A DNA stretch of 64,000 bases from Planotetraspora thailandica (lineage in GTDB: Bacteria; Actinomycetota; Actinomycetes; Streptosporangiales; Streptosporangiaceae), in the NCBI RefSeq assembly GCF_016863335.1, contig NZ_BOOR01000037.1:62001-126000 (forward strand), given 5' to 3'. The notes below the pieces were generated by a model. The model ran no database searches, was not told the origin of the DNA, and worked only from the letters and a program-made list of their open reading frames with translations. Positions 57,166 to 64,000 of the stretch are shown in pieces (the stretch's first letter is position 1; the number at the start of each line of letters is the position of its first letter). A program made the translations under genes and the position numbers.

Positions 57166-58425
57166 ATGAACGCCTTCCCGCTTGACGCCGTACCTCCGCT
57201 CGAACGGCAGGCCCCGCACATGCCGTCACAGGGAGCGGACGCCGACCGCGGCCGCACCATACTGATCGCAACGGACACCTACCCGCCCGACGTGAACGGC
57301 GCCGCCTATTTCAGCCACCGCCTGGCGAGCGGCCTCGCCGCCCGTGGCGCCGAGGTTCATGTGGTGTGCGCCTCCGATCGGGGCCCGCTGCGCGTGGAGA
57401 ACGTCGACGGCGTTGTGGTCCATCGGCTGCGTTCCGCTCCGCTGCTCGTCCACCCGACGATGAGAATCAGCTTGCCCATGGGGCTCGGCCGTACGCTGTC
57501 GCGGTTGATCGGCCGGATAGGCCCGCAGGTCGTCCACGTGCAGGGGCACTTCGTGGTGGGCCGGGCCGCGATCGCGGCGGCCCGTACGGCCGGCCTGCCC
57601 GTGGTCGCGACCAATCACTTCATGCCGGATAACATGTTCCAGTTCGCCCATGTTCCTGTCCGGTTTCGGCCAGGTGTGGGCGACCTCGTCTGGCACGACT
57701 TCAACCGGGTGTTCGCTCGCGCCGACCGCGTCACCACGCCCACACGGATCGCGGCGGAACTGCTCGCCGCCAAGGGCTTCACCCGTGAGGTCGAGGCCGT
57801 TTCCTGCGGGATCGACCTGCACAGGTTCCAGCCGCAGCCCCAGCAGTGGGCGAGGCAACGGTTCGGGCTGGCCGACCGGCCCACCATCTTGTTCGTCGGC
57901 CGCCTCGACGAGGAGAAACGCCTGGACGAGCTGGTGTGGACCCTCCCCCACGTGCTGAATCACATCGACGCGCAGATCGTGTTCGTCGGGACGGGAGGGA
58001 AGAGAGCGGCCCTCGAACGGCTCGCCACACGCCTCGGCGTGGGCGAACGGGTGCGCTTCCTCGGTTTCGTCCCCGACGCCGACCTGCCACAGGTGTACTC
58101 CGCCGCCGACGTGTTCGCCATGCCGGGCGTGGCCGAGTTGCAGAGCATCGCCACCTTGGAGGCGATGGCGAGCGGGCTCCCCGTCGTGGCGGCCCGCGCC
58201 ATGGCGCTGCCGCATCTCGTGGACGGCAACGGCTACCTGTACCGGCCGGGTGACGTCAGGGAACTGGCCCGGCACCTGGTCGGCGTCCTGAGCTCGGCCG
58301 AACTGCGCGGCTCGATGGCCCGCGCCAGCCTCGCGCTGGCGGCCACTCACGATCATCGTCGTTCTCTCGGGCGCTTCGAGGAGATCTATGCGGAGCTGCA
58401 GCGGACGCCGAAGCCCCATCGGTGA
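57166..58425 (+). CDS. GT4-family glycosyltransferase (MgtA/PimB-like)
   Basis: 419-residue GT-B retaining transferase. The N-domain starts ILIATDTYPPDVNGAAYFSHRLASGLAARGAEVHVVCAS and has VVHVQGHFVVGRAAIAAARTAGLPVVATNHFMPDNM (N-terminal Rossmann and acceptor loop). The C-domain has RPTILFVGRLDEEKRLDELV, RVRFLGFVPDADLPQVYSAADVFAMPGVAELQSIATLEAMASGLPVVAA (the E-x7-E motif in modified form, with the donor-binding region). Resembles mannosyl- or glucosyl-transferases that glycosylate diacylglycerol or phosphatidylinositol. The N-terminal 30 residues are outside the fold. With UppP/DedA nearby, a cell-envelope lipid acceptor is plausible. Confidence 0.88.
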   Translation: MNAFPLDAVPPLERQAPHMPSQGADADRGRTILIATDTYPPDVNGAAYFSHRLASGLAARGAEVHVVCASDRGPLRVENVDGVVVHRLRSAPLLVHPTMRISLPMGLGRTLSRLIGRIGPQVVHVQGHFVVGRAAIAAARTAGLPVVATNHFMPDNMFQFAHVPVRFRPGVGDLVWHDFNRVFARADRVTTPTRIAAELLAAKGFTREVEAVSCGIDLHRFQPQPQQWARQRFGLADRPTILFVGRLDEEKRLDELVWTLPHVLNHIDAQIVFVGTGGKRAALERLATRLGVGERVRFLGFVPDADLPQVYSAADVFAMPGVAELQSIATLEAMASGLPVVAARAMALPHLVDGNGYLYRPGDVRELARHLVGVLSSAELRGSMARASLALAATHDHRRSLGRFEEIYAELQRTPKPHR

Positions 58426-58446
58426 CTGAGGACCGCCGCCTCCTCG

Positions 58447-59793
58447 TCACCCGCTGGTGCGGGCGGCTGTGTGTGGAACGGACACGGTCACGGTCGTGCC
58501 CGCGCCCGGCGTGCTGGTCATGTCGAACCGGCCGCCGTTGTCTTCGATCAGATGTTGGACCAGGCGGAGGCCGATGTGGCCGGGGCGGGGTGGCAGTGGT
58601 GGGGTGAAGCCCACGCCGTCGTCGGTGATGGTCATGGTGACCGTCGTCATGTCGGTGGCGGCGATGCGGATGAGCACCGTATGAGAGTGGGCGTGGCGGA
58701 ACGCGTTGCGGAGCAGTTCGGCGGCGACTCGATAGAGGATGCGGGCGGGCTGTTCATCCAGGGGTCCAAGGCCGGGGGCGGCGATCTCGACGGCCGGACC
58801 GGGGCCGGGCACCTCGCTCTCCAGGATTCGCGCGGCAAGGCCGTGGAGAGCTGTTCGGAGGTCCTGGCCGACGGGGTCGGCCGGGAGGAGTTCGGTCAGC
58901 AGAGTGCGCAGCTCGCGTACCTCGCCGGCCAGCAGGTCCTGAGCGCGGTCGAGGAATTCCCGGTGACGGGGCCAGGGTTGATCGGTGAGCTGGGCCCTCT
59001 GCAGGAGCAGTCCGACTCCGGCGAGGTCCGGGATGACGCTGTCGTGCAGTCGCCTGGCCAGGTCCCGCCGGGCGAGCTCGGAGGCGGCGAGGCCGTATGC
59101 ACGTGCCGCACGCTGCGCGGCGCGGTCGCGCTCCAGCCGGCGTGCCAGCGTCACCGACAGAGGGACGGTGGCGGCGGTGATCAGGACCAGGCCGAACAGC
59201 ACCGTCGGCAGCAGGACCCAGGTGGTCTGCCTCGTCGTCGCGCCCACGTCCACCGGCAGATAGAGCTCCAGGCGCATGTCGTTGCCGCCGGCGTCGCGGA
59301 AGCCGAAGAAGACCTCCATGCGGCTGCCGGGAAGGCTGCTCTCATAACGGTGGTCGGCGTCGTCAGGTGCCGGCTGCACGAGCACGTCATCGGCTGCCAT
59401 CCGCACGGCGATCCGGGAGTCGAGACGACCGGACATGCCCTCGACGCGGGGCTCGTCGGAGAACATCACGGTGGCGAGGGCTCCGTGAACCCGGTAGACC
59501 TTGACCCGTTGCACCGTGCCTGCTTGGAGGAACGGCCAGATGTGCGCGCGCAGATCTCCGCGGCCGAGGTCGTCGAGCCGCACGAAGTTCCGCTCGGACA
59601 TCGGTGCGAGCACGGCCGCGGCGACCTGGCGGCCCATCGTCTCCACGCTCCTGCGCGCATCGTCCTCGGCGTACCGCCACGCGCCCACCGTGATGAACAC
59701 CGACACTGCGGTCACGACCACGGCGGCGAGGAGCATGTGAGCCGCGAGTGTCCGCCACAGGACACGACGGCCTGTCGAAACCGTCAAGATCAA
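58447..59793 (-). CDS. Sensor histidine kinase, NarL/LiaS class
   Basis: 448-residue membrane kinase: helix LAAHMLLAAVVVTAVSVFITVGAW, an extracellular domain of ~140 residues, helix WVLLPTVLFGLVLITAATVPLSVTLA (~192-217), a coiled-coil, HisKA_3 with RRLHDSVIPDLAGVG (His ~250), and HATPase_c with AELLRNAFRHAHSHTVLI and ITDDGVGFTPPLPPRPGHIGLRLVQHLIEDNGGR. The TTG start at 59793 is fixed by the 4-bp TTGA overlap with the regulator stop. The extracellular sensor domain is alpha/beta and of unknown ligand. Confidence 0.88.
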   Translation of the reverse strand: MILTVSTGRRVLWRTLAAHMLLAAVVVTAVSVFITVGAWRYAEDDARRSVETMGRQVAAAVLAPMSERNFVRLDDLGRGDLRAHIWPFLQAGTVQRVKVYRVHGALATVMFSDEPRVEGMSGRLDSRIAVRMAADDVLVQPAPDDADHRYESSLPGSRMEVFFGFRDAGGNDMRLELYLPVDVGATTRQTTWVLLPTVLFGLVLITAATVPLSVTLARRLERDRAAQRAARAYGLAASELARRDLARRLHDSVIPDLAGVGLLLQRAQLTDQPWPRHREFLDRAQDLLAGEVRELRTLLTELLPADPVGQDLRTALHGLAARILESEVPGPGPAVEIAAPGLGPLDEQPARILYRVAAELLRNAFRHAHSHTVLIRIAATDMTTVTMTITDDGVGFTPPLPPRPGHIGLRLVQHLIEDNGGRFDMTSTPGAGTTVTVSVPHTAARTSG

Positions 59794-60404
59794 TATCCGG
59801 AGCCGATGGTGATGAGGCCGAGCCGGTCGGCGGACACCACTGCGTCGAGCTGCGTGTGCACGCCGAGCTTCGCCATGACTGCTTTGATGTGGTCGCGCGC
59901 GGTGTGGAGTGATATTCCCAGCGTCGCGGCGATGCGGCTGGCGTCGTTGCCCCTGCCGAGCTCGCGCAGCACGTCGTATTCACGGTCGGTGAGGTGGATG
60001 CGGCCGCGACGGCGCTCCACTACGACCATCGGGTGCGCCGCATCTGCGGATCGGATGGCCGCGAGGATGCGCGTGAGCGGCGCGTCCTTCCCAAGGAAGG
60101 CCACCGCGCCGGCGGCGATCGCCCGGTCAGCGAGGTCCGACCGCGAGTGAGCGGTGAGCACGACGATCCGTGCCTCAGGGCGCAGCCGGTGTAACCGCGT
60201 GATGACGTCGAACCCGTCCGCGTCGGGTAGCTGGAGGTCGGTGACAGCGACGGCGAAGTCGAGAACCGCGGCCTTGGCGAGGCCCTCGCGGGCCGTGCGG
60301 GCGGTGGCGACGCAGTGGATGTCGGGCTCGACGTCCAGAGTCAACGCCAGGGAGTCGGTGAAGACCCGGTGGTCGTCGAGCAGCAGGACGGGCAGCGATG
60401 GCAC
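59790..60404 (-). CDS. LuxR/NarL-family response regulator
   Basis: 204-residue regulator: LPVLLLDDHRVFTDSLALTL, VAVTDLQLPDADGFDV (Asp ~56), IVVLTAHSRSDLADRAIAAGAVAFLGKDAPL. GerE HTH: IHLTDREYDVLRELGRGNDASRIAATLGISLHTARDHIKAVMAKL. A normal pair with the overlapping kinase gene. The gene is divergent, 84 bp, from the iron-type ABC operon, whose control region holds DtxR-like boxes; whether the system also affects iron uptake is open. Confidence 0.93.
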   Translation of the reverse strand: MPSLPVLLLDDHRVFTDSLALTLDVEPDIHCVATARTAREGLAKAAVLDFAVAVTDLQLPDADGFDVITRLHRLRPEARIVVLTAHSRSDLADRAIAAGAVAFLGKDAPLTRILAAIRSADAAHPMVVVERRRGRIHLTDREYDVLRELGRGNDASRIAATLGISLHTARDHIKAVMAKLGVHTQLDAVVSADRLGLITIGSGY

Positions 60405-60413
60405 CCCCCAATT

Positions 60414-60431
60414 TTAGGGAGGTACCCCTAA
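60414..60431. promoter_or_regulatory. Possible second DtxR/IdeR-like site
   Basis: TTAGGGAGGTACCCCTAA has 6-bp matched ends (TTAGGG/CCCTAA) like an iron box but one base shorter in the middle. It lies between the response regulator gene and the iron-type operon, 2 bp from the better box. Confidence 0.35.
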
Positions 60432-60432
60432 C

Positions 60433-60451
60433 TAAGGGAAGGCTAGCCTTC
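60433..60451. promoter_or_regulatory. DtxR/IdeR-like iron box
   Basis: TAAGGGAAGGCTAGCCTTC matches the 19-bp DtxR/IdeR consensus (TTAGGTTAGSCTAACCTAA) at 13 positions by my count. The core GGAAGGCTAGCCTTCC is a perfect palindrome. It is about 38 bp upstream of the solute-binding protein start, where iron-dependent repression would act. Confidence 0.6.
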
Positions 60452-60488
60452 CTTCGAGTTCCGAGATCGTATTCGCCAGGGAGTTCGT

Positions 60489-61526
60489 GTGCGAACAGCC
60501 AGACATCTTCTCACCGCGGTCGCCGTGATGGCCGCGGTCGCCCTTACCGCCTGCGGTGCCGACGAGACACCCACCGGTAGGAGCGCCGGCACTGCGCAGG
60601 AGCCCATCGTGCTCTACAACGCGCAGCACGAGGAGGTCGGCAAGGCGTGGGCCGAGACCTTCACCGCGAAGACGGGCATCAAGGTGGAGATTCGCAACGG
60701 CAGCGACTTCGAACTGGCCAACCAGATCGTCGCCGAGGGCGCGGCCTCCCCGGCCGATGTGTTCATCACGGAGAACTCGCCCGCGATGGCGCTGGTGTCG
60801 AGCAAGGACCTGTTCGCGCCCGTCGACGCGGCGACGAAGGCGCAGGTCCCCGCACAGTACTCCTCCAGCAAGGGTGATTGGGTGGGCGTCGCGGCCCGCT
60901 CCACGGTGTTCGTCTACAACAGCTCCCAGCTGACCGACGACCGGCTCCCCAAGTCGATCATGGATCTGGCGAAACCCGAGTGGAAGGATCGATTCGGCAT
61001 CTCCCCGAGCGGAGCCGACTTCCAGGCGATCGTCAGCGCCGTATACGCCGTTGAAGGCGACGCCACCGCGTCGGCCTGGCTTCAGGGTGTCAAGAACAAC
61101 GCCAAGATCTACCGCGGCAACGGCACCATCATGAAGGCGGCCGACTCCGGCGAGGTGCCAGGCGGCGTCATCTACCACTATTACTGGCACGGCGACCAAG
61201 CGGACGGCGGAGCCAACAGCTCCAACACCAAGCTGAAGTACTTCGGCGGCAAGGACGCCGGCGCGTTCCTCAGCGTGTCCGGCGGCGGAGTTCTGAAGTC
61301 GAGCAAGCACGCCGCCCAAGCCCAGCGGTTCCTCGCGTACATGACCAGCGCCGAGGGACAGAAGCTGCTGGCCGACGGCAACGCGCTGGAGTACACCGTC
61401 GGCACCGGGGTGCCGGCGAATCCGAAGCTGAAGCCGCTGGCCGAGTTGGACATCCCGCCCGTCGACCTCAACACGCTCAACGGACCGAAGGTCATTGAGG
61501 AGATGCAGCGGGTCGGCCTCCTGTGA
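60489..61526 (+). CDS. Iron(III)-type ABC transporter substrate-binding lipoprotein
   Basis: 345-residue extracellular binding lipoprotein of the FbpA/FutA type. Lipobox AAVALTAC gives the modified Cys at about residue 22. Mature part: IVLYNAQHEEVGKAWAETFTAKTGIKVEIRNGSDFELANQIVAEGAASPADVFITENS (first lobe), FVYNSS, SGADFQAIVSAVYAVEG, GVIYHYYWHGDQ (consecutive tyrosines of the kind that bind Fe3+), SGGGVLKSSKHAAQAQRFLAYMTSAEGQKLL. GTG 60489 is set by the family N-terminus, with AGGGAG upstream. First gene of the fbp-like operon; iron is the likely cargo, supported by the upstream iron box. Confidence 0.9.
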   Translation: MRTARHLLTAVAVMAAVALTACGADETPTGRSAGTAQEPIVLYNAQHEEVGKAWAETFTAKTGIKVEIRNGSDFELANQIVAEGAASPADVFITENSPAMALVSSKDLFAPVDAATKAQVPAQYSSSKGDWVGVAARSTVFVYNSSQLTDDRLPKSIMDLAKPEWKDRFGISPSGADFQAIVSAVYAVEGDATASAWLQGVKNNAKIYRGNGTIMKAADSGEVPGGVIYHYYWHGDQADGGANSSNTKLKYFGGKDAGAFLSVSGGGVLKSSKHAAQAQRFLAYMTSAEGQKLLADGNALEYTVGTGVPANPKLKPLAELDIPPVDLNTLNGPKVIEEMQRVGLL

Positions 61527-63055
61527 GCCTGATCCACGCCGCGCGCGCCGGCGGCCGGCCGATTCAGCTCGGCGCGGCCGTCGCCGTGGCGGTGCTCACC
61601 CTGATCCCGGCGGGATACGTGCTCGCCGGAGTGCTCACGAACATCGACGCCACCCGGCTGCTGTGGCGCCCCCGCGTGGGCGAACTGCTCACGAACACCG
61701 TGTTGCTCGTCATGCTGGGCACGGCGGCATGCGTGACCGTCGGCACCCTCGCCGCGTGGCTCGTCGAACGGACGACCCTGCGCGGTCGGCCGATTTGGAC
61801 CGCGCTCATACTCGCGCCGCTCGCCATACCCGCGTTCGTGAACAGCTTCGCCTGGTATTCCCTGTCGCCGTCGTTCGCAGGGCTGGGCGCCGCTGTCCTG
61901 GTGACGACGCTGTCCTACTATCCGCTGGTCTACCTGCCGGTCGCCGCCATGCTGCGCGGCATCGACCCTGCGCTCGAAGAGCAGTCGCGGATACTCGGCA
62001 ACGGCCCGTACCGCACTTTCTGCCGGATCGTCCTGCCGCAGGTGCGGCCGGCGCTGTCCGGTGGCGCCCTGCTGGTGGGGCTGCACCTGCTCGCCGAGTT
62101 CGGCGCCTTGGAGGCGTTGCGCTTCGACACATTCACGACCGCGATCTATGACCAGTACCAGTCCACGTTCAACGGGGCCGCGGCCACCGCACTCGCCGGA
62201 GTGCTCATCCCCCTGTGCCTGCTGCTGCTCGGCTCCGAGAAGGCGTTGAGCGGTCGCGCCCCGCTGGTCAGAGTCGGCGGCGGCGTGGCACGGCAGGTGA
62301 TCAGGTACCGGCTCGGCCACACCGCGCCGGCGGCGCTCGCCGGGCTGGTCGTCCTGGTCGCCGCTGCCCTGGGCGTGCCGCTGGGCTGCATCGCGTTCTG
62401 GCTCCTCACCAGTACCTCGACCGAGTTCCCCACAGCCGAGTTGCTGCAGACGACGAGCACGTCGATCGTCTTGGCTCTTCTCGGCGCGGCGGTCACCACC
62501 ACACTCGCGTTCCCAGTGGCATGGCTGTCGATCCGCCGACAGGGCCGGCTCAGCCGGGTGGTCGAACGGAGCACCTACCTGGGCAACTCGCTCCCGGGCA
62601 TCGTCGTCGCGCTCGCGCTGATCACCATCGCGGCGCGTCATCTGCCCTCGCTCTACCAGAGCACGGTGATGCTGCTCGCAGCGTACGCGGTTCTGTTCAT
62701 GCCACGGGCCATGGTGAGTCTTCGGGCCGTGCTGAAGCAGACACCCCCCGAACTCGGCGACGTCGGCCGCTCTCTCGGTGTCGGGCCCGCCGGAGTCATG
62801 TCGCGCATCACGCTCCCTCTGATCGCCCGAGGCGTCGCCACCGGTGCCGCGCTCGTGTCCCTCGCCGTCATCACCGAGTTGACCTCAACCCTGCTCCTGG
62901 CGCCCATCGGCACGCGTACGCTCGCGACCCAGTTCTGGAGCGCTTCCACGTCCATCAACTACGGGCAGGCTGCGCCGTACGCACTGTTGATGATCCTCAT
63001 CTCGGTGCCCGCGGCGTACCTGCTGACCCGTCGCAGCGGAGAGGTGGGGCGATGA
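61523..63055 (+). CDS. Iron(III)-type ABC transporter permease, fused two-domain
   Basis: 510-residue inner-membrane permease of the FbpB/SfuB type with about 12 helices. Two BPD_transp_1 modules each carry an EAA loop: AAMLRGIDPALEEQSRILGNGPYRTFCRIVLPQVRPAL and AVLKQTPPELGDVGRSLGVGPAGVMSRITLPLIARGV. Both halves are in one chain, as in iron-type systems. GTG 61523 overlaps the stop of the binding-protein gene and its stop overlaps the ATPase ATG, so the three are translationally coupled. Confidence 0.93.
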   Translation: MSLIHAARAGGRPIQLGAAVAVAVLTLIPAGYVLAGVLTNIDATRLLWRPRVGELLTNTVLLVMLGTAACVTVGTLAAWLVERTTLRGRPIWTALILAPLAIPAFVNSFAWYSLSPSFAGLGAAVLVTTLSYYPLVYLPVAAMLRGIDPALEEQSRILGNGPYRTFCRIVLPQVRPALSGGALLVGLHLLAEFGALEALRFDTFTTAIYDQYQSTFNGAAATALAGVLIPLCLLLLGSEKALSGRAPLVRVGGGVARQVIRYRLGHTAPAALAGLVVLVAAALGVPLGCIAFWLLTSTSTEFPTAELLQTTSTSIVLALLGAAVTTTLAFPVAWLSIRRQGRLSRVVERSTYLGNSLPGIVVALALITIAARHLPSLYQSTVMLLAAYAVLFMPRAMVSLRAVLKQTPPELGDVGRSLGVGPAGVMSRITLPLIARGVATGAALVSLAVITELTSTLLLAPIGTRTLATQFWSASTSINYGQAAPYALLMILISVPAAYLLTRRSGEVGR

Positions 63056-64000
63056 CCGACGGCTTGAAGGTGACCGGCCTTGCGAAGTCGTACGGGCCGG
63101 CGAAAGTGCTCGACGGACTCGACCTGGCGGTTCCCGCCGGCCGGTTGACGGCGCTGATCGGACGCTCCGGGTCCGGCAAGTCGACCCTCCTGCGGCTCGT
63201 CGCCGGCTTCGACCGGCCCGACGCGGGAACCGTGTCGATCGCGGATCGCCCGATGGCCGATGTGCCCCCCGAGCGACGGCGCATCGGCTACGTGACGCAG
63301 GAGGGAAGCCTGTTCCCGCACCTCACCGTGGCAGGGAACGTGACGTTCGGACTCCCGTGGCGCACACGGCGCGATCGCCGGGTCGTCGACGAAATGCTCG
63401 AACTCGTCGCGCTCGACCATCGGTACGCACGCCGTTACCCCCATCAACTTTCCGGAGGTGAACAGCAGCGAGTGGCGCTTGCCCGGGCTCTCGCCACGCA
63501 GCCCGACCTTGTGCTACTCGACGAGCCGTTCTCCGCCCTCGACGCCGAGCTGCGCGCCGACACACGCCGTGCCGTCACCGCGGCGCTGGCCGCCACCGGC
63601 ACCACCACCGTGCTGGTGACCCATGACCAGGCTGAGGCGCTGTCACTTGCCGCGCAGGTGGCCGTCCTGCGCGACGGCGTCATCGTGCAGGCGGGCCCTC
63701 CCGAAGAGGTCTACCGCCGACCGGTCGACCCCGCAGTCGCCGCCTTCGTCGGCGAACTGACCACGATCCCCGCCCAGCTGACCGGCGACACGGCTGAAAC
63801 GCCGCTCGGCCCCATCCCCCTGCCAAACCCGGCCTACGGCACCGGCACCGTACTCGTACGCCCCGAGCAGATCGTGTTCACCGACACCGCGACCGCCCGC
63901 GTACGCGGCAAAGCCGTCGCGATCGACTTCCGCGGCCACGACGGCCTGGTGGATCTGCTGGTCGATGCCGAAACCGGCGGCGTCAGGCTGACCGCGCGCT
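63052..64000 (+). CDS. Iron(III)-type ABC transporter ATPase, C-terminus cut by window
   Basis: ATP-binding subunit of the same transporter, FbpC-like. Walker A GRSGSGKST (~residues 37-45), Q-loop VTQEGSLFPHLTV, signature LSGGEQQR, Walker B LVLLDEPFSALD, H-loop VLVTHDQAEALS. A TOBE-like C-terminal domain begins near residue 240 (IPAQLTGDTAETPLGPIPLPNP, TVLVRPEQIVFTDTATARVRGKAVAIDFRGHDGLVDLLV) and runs off the window. ATG 63052 overlaps the permease stop by 4 bp. Confidence 0.94.
   Translation, partial: MTDGLKVTGLAKSYGPAKVLDGLDLAVPAGRLTALIGRSGSGKSTLLRLVAGFDRPDAGTVSIADRPMADVPPERRRIGYVTQEGSLFPHLTVAGNVTFGLPWRTRRDRRVVDEMLELVALDHRYARRYPHQLSGGEQQRVALARALATQPDLVLLDEPFSALDAELRADTRRAVTAALAATGTTTVLVTHDQAEALSLAAQVAVLRDGVIVQAGPPEEVYRRPVDPAVAAFVGELTTIPAQLTGDTAETPLGPIPLPNPAYGTGTVLVRPEQIVFTDTATARVRGKAVAIDFRGHDGLVDLLVDAETGGVRLTAR

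Noticed and set aside
58471-60150. 559-codon plus-strand frame over the kinase/regulator pair
   Set aside because: Antisense to complete HisKA_3, HATPase and receiver domains; no motif of its own.
61181-62641. 486-codon minus-strand frame over the iron transporter
   Set aside because: Antisense to conserved permease sequence; Arg/Gln-rich nonsense.
1-64000. CRISPR array, tRNA or rRNA genes, prophage or intact insertion sequence
   Set aside because: I found no spaced direct repeats, cloverleaf-like sequences, phage structural genes or complete transposase genes; only transposase fragments are present.

Overview
The window is high-GC DNA with dense genes, many GTG/TTG starts, ATGA/TGATG stop-start overlaps and GGAGG-type ribosome sites. 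Its families (MmyB-type XRE regulators, LpqE-like lipoprotein, DUF5997, F420-type oxidoreductases, LAL regulators) point to a filamentous actinomycete chromosome, perhaps of the Streptosporangiales. The genus is inference only. I see no rRNA, tRNA or CRISPR. The left end cuts a GT39 glycosyltransferase and the right end cuts an ABC transporter ATPase.

Layout. 1-6.1 kb: GT39 enzyme, a NarL-type two-component system, an MmyB regulator divergent from two short-chain dehydrogenases (SDRs). 6.1-10.3 kb: DUF5997 divergent from a LysR-effector-domain-only protein, then a large secreted nuclease with a strong terminator. 10.4-17 kb: a DinB fragment, two tandem paralogous four-helix membrane proteins, and an SDR/TetR/flavoenzyme locus in which two near-identical operator-promoters flank the TetR gene; then two more MmyB regulators. 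17.5-23 kb: LpqE-like lipoprotein; a phosphonate-type cluster (phosphonatase-like HAD, GntR, FAD oxidoreductase) with a palindrome on the oxidoreductase start codon; a TetR with a double palindromic operator in front of two small membrane proteins. 24-32 kb: large secreted protein, HFCD-type flavoprotein coupled to a 66-codon ORF, AraC, tautomerase-like protein, two SDRs divergent from an HxlR-SCP2 fusion. 32-42 kb: carbonic anhydrase, cold-shock protein, acyl-ACP desaturase, HD protein, PLL-like lectin and intradiol dioxygenase, mixed with decayed genes (NmrA-like, beta-lactamase, MFS, ricin lectin, SnoaL, IS701- and IS5-type transposases). 42-50 kb: LAL regulator, secreted GDSL hydrolase, ArsR plus VOC protein, AbrB-family membrane protein.

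50-60.4 kb is the most coherent block and looks like a cell-envelope stress island. UppP and a DedA protein (undecaprenyl-phosphate recycling) diverge from a BlaI/M56 sensor pair. Next come an OmpR-type two-component system and, divergent from it, a COG4705 membrane protein, a DMT transporter and a GT4 glycosyltransferase. BlaI-like boxes lie in the DedA/BlaI intergenic region and again directly before the response regulator, which suggests one circuit. A NarL-type two-component system follows, divergent from an iron-type ABC uptake operon (60.4-64 kb) preceded by DtxR/IdeR-like boxes.
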